NCBI GenBank assembly: GCA_002633005.1
Contig: NMRA01000168.1
Span: 687,129 to 713,187, forward strand
DNA from: Phoronis australis
Lineage: Eukaryota; Phoronida; Phoronidae
Direction: 5' to 3'
DNA: 26,059 nucleotides
How positions within the stretch are numbered: position 1 is the first letter of the stretch; the number at the start of each line of letters is the position of its first letter. The translations under genes were made by a program, and so were the position numbers. The notes under the pieces were generated by a model. That model saw only the letters and a list, made by a program, of their open reading frames with translations, made no database searches and had not been told where the DNA came from. Shown in pieces: positions 9,890 through 19,205 of the stretch.

Positions 9890-11770
9890 GACGAGGTAAG
9901 ACCTCGAGTTTGCACAACTTTCTTTTACTTCTCCGAATTCCTCTCCGTCGTGTGCCAGAATCCAATAATGGGACACTGTTTGGTGTCTGCGATCAAAATT
10001 CGCTTTGTTCCATTGATTAAGTTGAGTTTCTTCCGCTCTTATGGATTGATCATCAAAAGAACTTTAGGGGAGGGTTTTAGGCATTATCGGCAAAGTGGTT
10101 CGGACACGCCTGGACATGAGCAGTGGACTCGTCGATTTTCCGTTGTGATTACGTGTTGATCAGTGTGCAAGGAACCCTAGATGGGGTTCTGAATTCTTCC
10201 GCGTGATGTTCTTTGCAGTTTAGACAGCACGCTTATCTTTTCCGTTGGACTGCGGGTAAACAGGCGAAGGCGCTACGTGAATGAAACCATAATCTTTAGC
10301 GAATCTCTTAAAAGTTTAAGGCATACTTGGGACCATTTTCAGAAATACTATGTCGGGAATCCTATGAGTGCTAAATATCGACTTCAAGGCATATTGTGCT
10401 GTCGTCTGAGTAAGTCATCCGGCTTCGATCCAGCATGAGTAGTAGTGTACTACAAGGATGTAGGATTAATTGTGGAGTTCGAACAAGTCAGTTCCAACGC
10501 TCTCCCATGGTTGGGTTGGAAAGGATGAAGGCAACAGAGGTTCCTTCACCTCTGGACTGGAAAGAGCACAGGGTAAGCGCTGTTTGTACATTGTCTCAAT
10601 CTGTTTTGTGATGAGTGGCTACCAGACAGATTGTTGGGATCTTTCTCGGAAATCTGTTATATTTAAATTACGATACGTTCATCGTGCATAAGCAAACTCC
10701 CTGTAAGGGTCAAGTGATGACGATTCTCAAAGTATAGTTTAAGTATAGGTTGATCGGGAAGGATGGAAGGCCAACGACGTCTATAGAAGTTGATCAATTC
10801 ACTGCAACCGGGATCTCGGGCCTGAGCCTCCTTGATCTGAAGTAGTAAATTCTCCATTGACGGGACATCAGACATTGCCAAATGTGCCTGGTCATCAACT
10901 TCGTTGACGAAGAAACCATCTTCCCGGGATGGGATCTCCACAGATGCCCGACACAAGGTATCTGCGACAAGGTAGAACTTTGGGTTTTACTTCATCAAAC
11001 GGAGTCAGAAACCTAATACTCGCGATGTTCTTTTCGACAAGCCTATGGATGACAACAAAGGTGCTGGGGGTTGTGTGATCGGTCTCCAGGGTGACGTTTC
11101 TCGGTGTCGTTGAGTGATCAGGATGCAAAGAAGATTGGTCTTCTGTTACCTTCAGAATCAAATTAAAGCAATACAGCATCGATGACTTGCATCACCTGCT
11201 ACTATCGTTTCTTGGTTAGGTTTATAGTGCGCCAATGTCACTGTTGAGACGACTGCACCATTGACATCTCGGAACGACGTCTTCTTAGGTTTATCGCAAA
11301 CGAAAGTTTGTTTCTTCTTCAAGAGGTGTCTCAGAGGTTTGCTGATGTTTGCCAACTTTGGCCGTAATTTTGCAAGCTGATTCACTATGCCATTTTAACT
11401 CAGTGACGTTTGTGGGCACTGGGAAATCTGAAAATGCTTGTATCTTCTCAGGATCAAATGATAATATGTCCTAAGAATTGGAACTTTGCTCGTGAAAAGT
11501 CACACTTGTCGTTCTGGGTCAGCCCTGCCTTCTGTAGACAAGCTAAGGCGTTGCGAACTCTGGCATCGTGGACCTCTAGGTTAAGGCCGTGAATCAAGAT
11601 GTCGTCCATATCCCATATGACTCCATCTTAGCCGTTGGGAATGTGGAACATTTTGACATCGTACGCTGGAAAAGTTCTGGAGCCGATTTTGTCCCGAAGG
11701 AAAGACGATTAAAACAGAATCGACCATATGGCTTGAAAAATGTATCCAGCAGTCGCGTCTTGGCACACAA
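9890..11770 (-). pseudogene. pol remnant (RT, RNase H, integrase) of the Mag-like element
   Basis: Reading leftwards on the minus strand: VIWDMDDILIHG (RT catalytic box, near 11600), KAGLTQNDKCDFSRAKFQFL (RT palm, near 11500), NQLAKLRPKLANISKPLRHL (RT connection, near 11370), TIVAGDASHRC (RNase H, near 11200), TLETDHTTP (RNase H, near 11070), YLVADTLCRASVEIPSRED (linker, near 10960), EPLLPSSFPTQPWESVGTDL (integrase start, near 10520), and YPQSNGKDKRAV (integrase end, near 10240), where the usual Glu is replaced. The HHCC finger of integrase is mostly unreadable. Several frame changes and stops interrupt the sequence. The RT active-site aspartates survive, but no continuous product is possible. 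Confidence 0.82.
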
Positions 11771-12218
11771 CGGAACCCAGAGTTGGCGTCAAGCTAAGAG
11801 TATCTTGCTTTCTTGAGTCTTTGCCAAGTTCTCACCAACCGTAGCGATCGGATTGACCTCACGTCTGACAGCTTGGTTGGGGGGAGTGAGAAGGACACAT
11901 GTTCTCACAGCACCGTTTGATTATGGTACTGCAAACATACCTGAGAACCATTCTGTCGGCACTTTTACTACAGAAATGACACCTTATTTTAACGTCTTGT
12001 CTAGCTGTGCTTTCAATTTGGAAAGTAAGAGATGTGCTACTCGACGTGCTCTGTATAAGCAGACTGGCTCAGCATGGTCAAGCATAGAGATGCTGTAGGG
12101 GTCTTTCAGGGGTCTCGACCCAGTAAACAGTCTTCAGAGTTCTTGTCTGAAGTATGCTAAAGACGTTGACGATTCTACTTCTTACAACACTGGATCTGGT
12201 ACCAACAAGTTCAGGGAT

Positions 12219-12658
12219 CAGTGCCCGGTTGCATGAAACAGTCCCAAAAAGGGAATCAACTTAGTGTTCCAGATTTTATTGCGTATTTGTGGACTAGTAA
12301 AAACTCCGATTTTCCTTTAATATGCTGTTTTAGTTTCACTACTAAGTCAACTTTTGATTTTGATACAAATCGAGAGTGAACTCGTCGTTGAATTCTCAAT
12401 GTCATCGAGGATGTATAGGGATCTGTTCACGCAACTCTACTAAGGTTGGAACTAAGTCCTTATGTAGTTTCATTGAATTCAGGTCTCAGTTTTTAATTAT
12501 ATTACTAGGAAATATCATCAGTCACAAAGCAGCTCACAATAAAGATGAAATGATTGAAAAATATCGCATGTGTGAGTAAACAAAGACACAAATAGGCAAA
12601 AAAATTAGGGAACTTAGTTGAGTCCCTATTTGGGACTGTTTCATGCAACCCGGCACTG
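12219..12658. mobile_element. MITE with about 45-bp terminal inverted repeats, nested in the Gypsy element
   Basis: The left end CAGTGCCCGGTTGCATGAAA and the reverse complement of the right end CAGTGCCGGGTTGCATGAAA match over about 45 bp with four differences. The 440-bp element has no meaningful ORF and is AT-rich inside, as expected of a non-autonomous DNA transposon. It interrupts the protease-region interval of the Mag-like element, so it inserted later. The ends start CAGTG/CACTG, which occurs in several superfamilies. The flanks (AT on both sides) are too short to assign one. Confidence 0.8.
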
Positions 12659-13010
12659 ATGCCAGTAATGGACAGAATGTTTTTGACTAGCCTTTCATGA
12701 CTGACACAGTTTCCGCGTGTGTCCTTTTGTTGACGATGATAGTCGCATCATTGAGTACACCTAGTATCAAGTGCGACAGCTAAACAGCACCAGCAACTTT
12801 GAAGGGGGCGCCGTCAGGACACTTCTGGAGCAGTTCCTTAACTAGCTAGGGTTTCTCTGTAGCCTACTGCTGTTATTGCTGAGCCACTGTCAAGCTTCAA
12901 GTTTGCACTATTTCCGTTGACAGTAGCGTTCACTTACCAGAACTCACCTTTCTCGTTGACTTCTTCAAGAAACATAGCCATGTTACCTGCTAAAGCTTCG
13001 ACCGGTGTTT

Positions 13011-13850
13011 CTATGTCAGCAGTATTCTTGAAAGTAGACTGTCAGGCAATAGACCAATGACCTGTTTTGCCGCAACTGTGACACTTTCTGTCTTTGCCTG
13101 TACAACATTTTCTTGGGTGTGGTTTTGGTCTGCAGGTCTTACGTTGTGTAAACTGGTATTATTTGGAGTTGATTTATTGTTTGAAGCTTCAGACTTCTTC
13201 TGGCTAAACTTGGGTTTCTTGTGCCGTTTAACAAACTCAACAGCGGTTCCAGCTTTGCCAGACATCACTTGTTTCTGAGTGCGCGAAACTTCCGCTGCCC
13301 GTAGATTCTCAATGGCTTTTGCAAGGCCTGGCATACGGCGTTCTCTTAGAAGTCTCTCACGTCCTCCATGGATGATCGTCTCAACGACTATTCTGTTTGT
13401 GATCAGTGAGTCCTCCAGTTTCCCCAAATCGCGTGAGTCAGCCAACTTGCGTAATCTTAGGGCAAACACCCCAATGATCTCTCCAGTTTTTGGACTGCTT
13501 TGTTGAAGACAAATCTATCATAGAGAACGTTTTTCTGAGGGTCGAAGTACGGCTTTAAGGCATCAATGATATGAGAATTCCGTCTGTCTTCTGCACTGAC
13601 CTTAGGCTAGTTTAAAAGTTTTCGCTTACACACCTGCCCCATGACAGAGCAGAGTGTTGCAGCAACAATAGAGACCCTTTCGGATGTAGGGTACAGTCCT
13701 ACTTCATCTTTTTCGAATCTAGTTCTGTGGCGGTCACTTAGTACATCCCCGCGGTGTCACATACTTGCCATTTCTCCGCCAGGTTCCCTTGCACTGATAT
13801 GGGGGTTAGCGCTGGTCTTTGATGTGTTTCCACTTTTGTAACATTTAACT
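13011..13850 (-). pseudogene. gag remnant of the Mag-like element
   Basis: On the minus strand GNLAEKWQVCDTAGMY (near 13780) matches the P-G-N-x-A-x-x-W start of Gypsy gag proteins. Then DALKPYFDPQKNVLYDRF and, after a one-base frameshift near 13490, GVFALRLRKLADS, ERLLRERRMP and a basic Lys-rich tail follow. Near 13050-13080 a CCHC zinc knuckle reads CHSCGKTGHWSIA and is cut by a stop exactly where the last cysteine belongs. The order and spacing fit a nucleocapsid at the gag end. Confidence 0.8.
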
Positions 13851-14160
13851 TTTATGTAACCCTACTTATACTTGCGCGTAAAGTTCTCGTATAGAGCCTC
13901 ACAATTTGTGCGCCAGTTCCTTTCCCGTTAACACTCAGCTCAAAACATACACAACGCAGACAAGTTTATGACGTCATGGAAAATTCCGAATTTTGCAGAA
14001 AAACAGCCAAACGTTTTTTATGGGCAGTTCCAGTCTTTTTTCTGTTATTTTACATGATATCCTTCGAAAACAGCACAGAAGGTTCTTGACACAAACCTCT
14101 TGAAGGTATCACTTTATAATGCCAGGTTGTTTCGCCACAGTCAAAAAAAATGACACAAAC

Positions 14161-14174
14161 CTCCGCTGCCACCA
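14161..14174 (-). other. Primer binding site of the Mag-like element
   Basis: The minus strand reads TGGTGGCAGCGGAG directly after the TACA end of the 5' LTR. A TGG start complements a tRNA CCA tail. Which tRNA supplies the primer was not determined. Confidence 0.55.
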
Positions 14175-14261
14175 TGTAGAAACAACAACATTCATGGAGG
14201 TCGAACCCGAACTCAATATTTTCATATCTAAAGTCTACAGAGATATAATACATGTACTACA
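14175..14261 (-). repeat. 5' LTR (short)
   Basis: This 87-bp repeat runs from TGTAG to CTACA on the plus strand, giving the canonical TG...CA ends with short inverted termini. It abuts the primer-site-like sequence on its left and the target flank on its right. Confidence 0.62.
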
Positions 14262-14379
14262 ACGAAGGCCACTGTAAACCTGGCGTGCGTTCAGTAACGT
14301 TAGGACCTACTCTAGTACCTAGCTAGTATCTAACCAAAGTCACGTGTTCTCGTTTAAAATACCCGGCAGCATCTCACGT

Positions 14380-14565
14380 AATCTTGCGAAGTATCGCTTT
14401 TTAGCGAGGCTAATACATGTAGCATTACTGAACGGGAAGCTGGATCACTCGTCTTCGTCCGTACAACTTACTCGTATTTAGGAAATTTGAACACAGATAC
14501 ACTCTCGGTCAAGTTATTGTTACTACAGCCTCCATAAAGGAGATTTTTACGAACTCTTCTCTCAC
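14380..14565 (-). pseudogene. THAP-domain relic B
   Basis: The minus strand encodes LYGGCSNNNLTESVSVFKFP, the same N-terminal THAP pattern as relic A but with the first zinc-ligand cysteine replaced. After a stop, VRTKTSDPASRSV follows the usual R-x-K...S-V spacing. The C-x2-H half is no longer readable. At the DNA level it aligns with relic A around TACAGCCTCC/TGCAGCCTCC (14521-14530 and 5203-5212). It sits about 120 bp beyond the Mag-like LTR, so that insertion may have removed its 3' part. Confidence 0.5.
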
Positions 14566-15599
14566 AACTCTTTAGTATCACACTTGTTACAACAGCAGTG
14601 GATGAGGCAATCTTCCACGCATTGTGTACATCCCCGGAAACAGAAAAATATATATTTTTTTAACTTTGGTGTGTTCCTTAGCAACAGGAATACTAAAGGC
14701 TATTAAATCACTTAACATGTGTTGATTGTTTTCCATTTGAGACGCATGGCCATGATGGGAACTTTTTAAAGCCTTGTCTGCCATGAAAATAAGCCCAAGA
14801 CAGGGACTCTTAACTGTCAACATTACAATGCACCATAATATGTGTGTGCCGCACGAAGGTCCGTATATTCTAATTCCAAGAAAGACTTCACAAAGCATGT
14901 CCAAAGGTCAACAAATCCGAACGCTAATACATGTAATTTTGAAGGTGCATAATTTTAGCAAACTTGTCACTAGCGTAGGACTCAAAATATTTTGAGGCCA
15001 ACGACATTTAACATAAATCAAACGTTGCGAGTAATCTTTGGAAAATTTGTTCCAGGTGCAATGCCTGAAATGTCCGAAACAATTTCTTTGAAGTTACCCA
15101 TCGAGTCCTCGTTTCTAATCAAATACTATGTGTTGAGCCTCCGGACTTGTAAGCTTTTATATTTGAGAACTTTCGGACATCTGAACTGTTGAGCTTGTTT
15201 ACCTTCGGACAATTAATTCTCCCCACTACCAAGGATTCTCACAACGGCATCATTTCAAATATGGGATGACTTATATTTCTTTAATCATCACGTGTAATGC
15301 ACCCATGAGCAAAATTGCACAAGGTCGCATGTTTCCCGACTTGGAGTTTCAACCAACGGACAAGTTTCACTAAAGACGAACTTCAATCGGTCTGTATAGA
15401 TCCTAGTAACCTCACTAACGACTGGGGTCTGCTGAAACTACTTTAAGATAAATTCGATCTCTGGCTTCAACTTCGCAATTGCTGAGTGAAGATTTAGCCA
15501 TGGAAATATGAGCGCCTTAAGCTTTGGAATTGATGTCCGGAAATTACCTCACAAACTTTTTTGTCTGTTAGCACCCCACATTGCATGACCTAATGAATG

Positions 15600-15700
15600 T
15601 GAGACTGAAATGATTTCTGCAACAACCGGGACTCGAACCCTGGACCTTCTGCTAACCAAGTAGACCAGCTGGTCCACTGAGTCATAATGACCACCGGTCG
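15600..15700 (-). repeat. tRNA-derived SINE head
   Basis: The minus strand has an A box TGACTCAGTGG (15674-15684) and a B box GGTTCGAGTCC (15629-15639), an exact match to the B-box consensus. The spacing is close to a tRNA's but the arms do not fold into a complete cloverleaf. This fits a tRNA-derived SINE better than a functional tRNA gene. Confidence 0.65.
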
Positions 15701-16915
15701 AACACTGAAATTCAGATTTCGAAGTGAGCATCTCGCCCTTGTGTGTATATATGAGTATCTCAGTAACAAGCAGTGTTATCTGTGTTTTGAAAGTCTACAT
15801 CTTTGCTCTAATGAGATTTGTTTATATTTCTAAAATAATTACAATTCTATATGGAACGTAAGACCAAATTTCTGTCTTGAGTGTTAGGTCCCTTTTCTTG
15901 AAACAGGTCCCGGGTAACATCTGTCAACGCGTCATCATGGTTTTAATGACCGTTAGGTAAATTGTCTATTTTGAAGTGCCTGTACTTAAAACAAGAAGAA
16001 TTCATACAACGTAACCGTTTAGTCTGCGAAGTATGTTTAACGTTCTCATGTTAACATACGCATTCGGCTCAGCCTTTTGACCACTCTACTCCTTCATATT
16101 GCACCTTACATATAGACGGGGAACGAACTGCTATCAGACTGTAGAGTAAGTGACCCATAGAAACTGCCTGGACTTTTATGTTCAATGTGATTCATAATCA
16201 AATCGAATAGCATTAAATGCTCCGCCAGTACTCAACCAGATTAATATTACCTAACGAGTTCGTTTCAAAGTATGAAATACGACACTTTTCTACACTAAGT
16301 ACAGTGTATAAGCCTTAATTGTCCCCAAAAGGTCCAATCACACGTATAATGTGGTAGCCTCGTTTTCACGAAGAGACATCGCATTACAACGGACTGTGAG
16401 ATGCCTGTCATCCTTAGCCGAATGAAACCGACCATTTTTTTACGGAAAACGGAAAGCTATATTTCTAGCAAACCGTTGAGCTGGGTGAAGGACGCCATTT
16501 TAAAACCGTGCAAGCACAATGGCAGCGTGAAAAGGTGTTTCAGGTTTTGTTTTGTAAACGCAAAAACTCGCAGAATTGCAGAAGCAAGCAAATATTTGCG
16601 AGATACACCTTACATTGGAAACTAAGCACGCAACCACACTGGCTTTTCTATAGAGTGCTTTTGTTCTACAGAGCCTAGCAAAGAATTTGGTGGTGCTCTT
16701 TGCAACCAAGGGATTCCTAGTTTTGATATCCTGTACAAGACAATTTTAGTCTATCAAGCAAATTGCGTGCATGCGTTTGTAACATTGAACACGTCAGCAG
16801 CCTTGTTGACTGTATATACTTCCAATATCGACCGCCGCAGTCAGCTGTGTCCTTACTCTTTGTAAAATGTACGACGCATACATGTAACTACATTCTACAT
16901 TGCAATTAATTTCAG

Positions 16916-17038
16916 ATGTGAATGAATGTTTCCACGATTTACACGCTTGCCATGAGAGTGCAACTTGCTTGAATAGTCCAGGAAGTTACTCGTGCCGCTG
17001 CATGTCAGGATTTACAGGAAATGGCACATTTTGTTCAA
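16916..17038 (+). CDS. Exon: calcium-binding EGF domain
   Basis: The acceptor TTAATTTCAG (AG at 16914-16915) precedes [18 protein letters not shown], then [17 protein letters not shown] and NGTFCS. Six cysteines fit the EGF pattern. D-V-N-E-C at the start and C-x-N-x4-Y-x-C-x-C form the calcium-binding and Asn-hydroxylation consensus. The exon is 123 nt, phase 1-1, so it is one complete module. The junction codon with the CCP1 exon reads Asp, the calcium ligand, supporting direct splicing from 8712. The donor CAA|GTGAAG is moderate. Confidence 0.92.
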
Positions 17039-18009
17039 GTGAAGTATAGTACTGAAGACTGTATTGTCTTTTTGAAGTTCTAAACTTCCGTATTAACGTG
17101 AAGTAATCGTAAATTTCAGCATGGATATTTGTCTGTTCTTATAGAAGTAATGTTTTGCGTAGTGTGTTCCTGAATATTGTTTTCCATTCGTTTGCACTAG
17201 AGGAATTTGTTAATTGCATAATCGACATTTGTCCATTCTTGCATTAAAATGTTCATAATACATGGATTTTTGAAAATCAACATAACGAAGATGTTGAACA
17301 AAACCCTTTCCTTCTCTGTAAGACAGGTACGCATCAATGCACAATCTCATATTATCTTCTTCTTAGTCTGTGACATTAACAAAACAATGCAAATTGTTGC
17401 GCCTTTGAGTTCAAATCATTTTTGCCGATGTTTAAAAAAGAACACCTTGAATTCAAAGTAGACTCGCATCCTGCTTCTTTTGTTTTACGACTGCAGGGGC
17501 GGATCTAGGATTTTGAGTTCGAGGGGGAGCCAGCGCAGACTATTAGCCAGGATTTTAGTCGCCAGACATTCGCACATCCGAACTGCCAGATATATCTGGG
17601 AGAATTTAAGGGGCCATGGCCCCCTTGTCCCCCTCTAAAAATCCATTGACATGCCCAAGTCTTCGTTTGTCTACCCTCTTGAACCTTCCTGCCACCCTTC
17701 GAACGTACCAGTTCCTAATCGCCAAAGCTTACCATCAACACAATTATACACCTGATCTGATAATATGAGATATTTTTTACTTTTACTTTCGTCCGGTGCA
17801 ATTGACCCGTTTTTGGATTTCAAAAATGGATAAATGCGGATCACAGAGCGTAGGTTTGTAGTATTCGAGCTATGCAATCAAAATTGCTTAAGATTGTTCC
17901 AGTCATGTATACATGTACATGTTCGTGTATTTAGATTTGAGGAGTAGACGTACAGCAGTTCACATGTGCACACGGGTAACCGAAAGTCTGATATTTCATT
18001 GAATTGCAG
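17039..18009 (+). other. Intron, 1.0 kb
   Basis: The intron separates EGF from the CCP array. A GC-rich repeat fragment with strong palindromes lies at about 17497-17640 and is annotated separately. Nothing else is recognised. Confidence 0.7.
17497..17640. repeat. GC-rich transposon-end-like fragment with palindromes
   Basis: The segment starts GGGGCGGATCTAGGATTTTG, a phrase I associate with abundant invertebrate repeats, and ends GGCCCCCTTGTCCCCCTC. Inside are two palindromes: CCAGATATATCTGG (17586-17599) and AAGGGGCCATGGCCCCCTT (17608-17626; one extra C). The family assignment is open. Confidence 0.45.
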
Positions 18010-18186
18010 GAAAGATGTGTGGTAGACCAACTACCAACGCAAATTCAACTGTCAGTTACACGTCACAGGAGTACGAAGGCGTGGCAAAGTATTCGTGTGA
18101 CGACGGGTATGAACAGTCCGGAGGTAACGTTACACGAATCTGCGATGTTGACGCACAATGGACAGGAAACCCTATTGATTGTTCCA
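18010..18186 (+). CDS. Exon: sushi/CCP domain 2 (type A)
   Basis: The 177-nt, phase 1-1 exon encodes K-MCGRPTTNANSTVSYTS, QEYEGVAKYSCDDGYEQSGG, NVTRICDVDAQWTGNP and IDCS. Cysteines I-IV and the Trp before GNP fit the CCP consensus, and a sequon NVT precedes Cys III. The acceptor is GAATTGCAG and the donor CCA|GTACGT. It is the most divergent of the type-A members (2, 4, 6) and probably represents the older pair together with CCP3. Confidence 0.93.
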
Positions 18187-18343
18187 GTACGTAACCTAGA
18201 AAATGTTAGAAAACTATCCGTAGTTATTGCTCTTATTTGATTTCACTTTTGCAGTAAAATGTTTTATGCAAAGTACAATTCCAGTGATATTGTGTTCCAA
18301 CGATCAACAGTAAAAAAACTTCTGTCGCACTCTTGGATTTCAG

Positions 18344-18520
18344 GAAGGAATTGCGGACCTCCACCATTCAGCGTCAGTTCAACTGTGAGCTGTACATCTC
18401 AGGTGTACGAAGGAGTGGCAACTTATTCGTGCAACTCTGGGTTTGAACAATCGGGTGGTAACGCAACACGATTCTGCAGCCCGAACGGAAAATGGACTGG
18501 AAATCCTCTGGAGTGCTCCA
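18344..18520 (+). CDS. Exon: sushi/CCP domain 3 (type B, hybrid)
   Basis: The 177-nt exon encodes NCGPPPFSVSSTVSCTSQVY, EGVATYSCNSGFEQSGG, NATRFCSPNGKWTGNP and LECS. It carries an extra cysteine (VSC-T) absent from the other CCPs. From 18405 onward, at the codons for YEGVATYSC, it matches CCP5 at about 95%, and the match continues into the following intron. Before that point it is clearly different from CCP5. So its 3' two-thirds lie at the start of a duplicated unit. Confidence 0.93.
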
Positions 18521-19089
18521 GTACGTGATAGAACAGGTGTTCAAAGTGTGCCAGTGACAACTGTATCTTATATTTGTGCATTGTACTAAAAAGTTGTTGT
18601 TGCTTGTGTGTACATGCATTTACGTTTGAGTAACGTGAATGCAGCCGTGTACATGCTCAGAATGGATAGCACGAGGTCCGATATTTCATTCACTTACAGG
18701 AAAAAAATGCGGCCAACCAACTGCAAACGCCAATTCAGCTGTCACTACCACGTCACAGCTGTACGAAGGAGTTGCAACATACTCGTGCAACGATGGATAT
18801 AAACAAACGGGGGGTAACGTTACGCGAATCTGTGAGGCTGACGCAAGTTGGAGTGGGAATCCTGTCGAATGTTCCAGTAAGTAACACAGACATATCAACG
18901 AGATGTGCATAATATTAACGTGTTCTTCCTCAGACTGCTATTGTCCTAAGCAAATAACCTGTCCTATGCTAGGGTGTTTCAATGGTCAACACTAATAACA
19001 AAGTTTGCACTACACGCTTCGTTTTCAGGAAAGAGCTGCGGAGTTCCACCATACAACGCAAATTCATCAGTGAGCAGTACTTCGCAGGA
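18405..19089 (+). repeat. Tandem duplication unit 1 (685 bp)
   Basis: The unit runs from the YEGVATYSC codons of CCP3 to the equivalent point of CCP5, including CCP4 and two introns. Every landmark recurs 685 bp downstream. By hand alignment the first 295 bp differ from unit 2 at 17 positions (about 94%), and the last 390 bp at only 7 (about 98%). Confidence 0.9.
18700..18876 (+). CDS. Exon: sushi/CCP domain 4 (type A)
   Basis: The 177-nt exon encodes K-KCGQPTANANSAVTTTSQLY, EGVATYSCNDGYKQTGG, NVTRICEADASWSGNP and VECS. All four cysteines, the Trp and the NVT sequon are kept. The acceptor is TTCACTTACAG and the donor TCCA|GTAAGT. It differs from CCP6 at three bases: one is silent in Asn, one is silent in Val, and one changes Lys to Glu (GYKQ against GYEQ). 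Confidence 0.94.
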
Positions 19090-19205
19090 GTACGAAGGAG
19101 TGGCAACTTATTCGTGCAACTCTGGGTTTGAACAAACCGGTGGTAACGCACCACGATTCTGCGGCACGAACGGAAAATGGACTGGAAATCCTCTGGAGTG
19201 CTTCA
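19029..19205 (+). CDS. Exon: sushi/CCP domain 5 (type B)
   Basis: The 177-nt exon encodes K-SCGVPPYNANSSVSSTSQEY, EGVATYSCNSGFEQTGG, NAPRFCGTNGKWTGNP and LECF. Its first third is almost the same as CCP7 and its last two-thirds match CCP3, making it a junction exon of the duplication. The glycosylation sequon kept in the other array CCPs (N-x-T before Cys III) is lost here because Thr is replaced by Pro. The residue after Cys IV is Phe instead of Ser. Confidence 0.94.

Larger units (their letters stand above)
9450..14261 (-). mobile_element. Degenerate Mag-like Ty3/Gypsy LTR retrotransposon
   Basis: Minus-strand fragments follow the Ty3/Gypsy order. Gag is at about 13850-13040, then RT with a retained MDD active-site box (DD codons at 11601-11606). 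RNase H fragments (LETDH; YLVADTLCRASVE) follow, then the integrase core (about 10550-10230). The pol end, LLMSRRVRTTLP, lies near 10100. Flanking repeats of about 87 bp (9450-9537 and 14175-14261) serve as LTRs. A tRNA-primer-site-like TGGTGGCAGCGGAG abuts the 5' LTR, and a purine tract (plus-strand TCTCCCCTC, 9538-9546) abuts the 3' LTR. Very short LTRs are characteristic of Mag. Many stops, frameshifts and small deletions show it is inactive. Flanks ACAAA and ACGAA may be an eroded target duplication. Confidence 0.85.
8713..16915 (+). other. Large intron, 8.2 kb, invaded by transposons
   Basis: More than half of this intron is a minus-strand Mag-like Ty3/Gypsy element (9450-14261) with a MITE inserted in it. 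A THAP relic (about 14380-14565) and a SINE-like head (about 15600-15700) follow. The segments 8713-9440, 14600-15590 and 15710-16910 show no recognisable feature. I looked for missed CCP or EGF exons there and found none, but a short divergent exon cannot be excluded. Confidence 0.75.

Noticed and set aside
10663-13841. Plus-strand ORFs across the Gypsy element (for example 11589-11816, 13057-13278)
   Set aside because: They overlap minus-strand gag and pol in other frames and have no motif of their own.
14175-14527. A longer 353-bp LTR ending at the second TACTACA (14521-14527)
   Set aside because: TG...CA ends also fit, but the left copy shows no similarity past about 88 bp and the extra sequence encodes the THAP relic; the 87-bp boundary fits both sides.
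14587-14904. 105-codon minus-strand ORF next to THAP relic B
   Set aside because: It is open but shows no continuity with THAP sequence and no recognisable motif. The peptide looks random.
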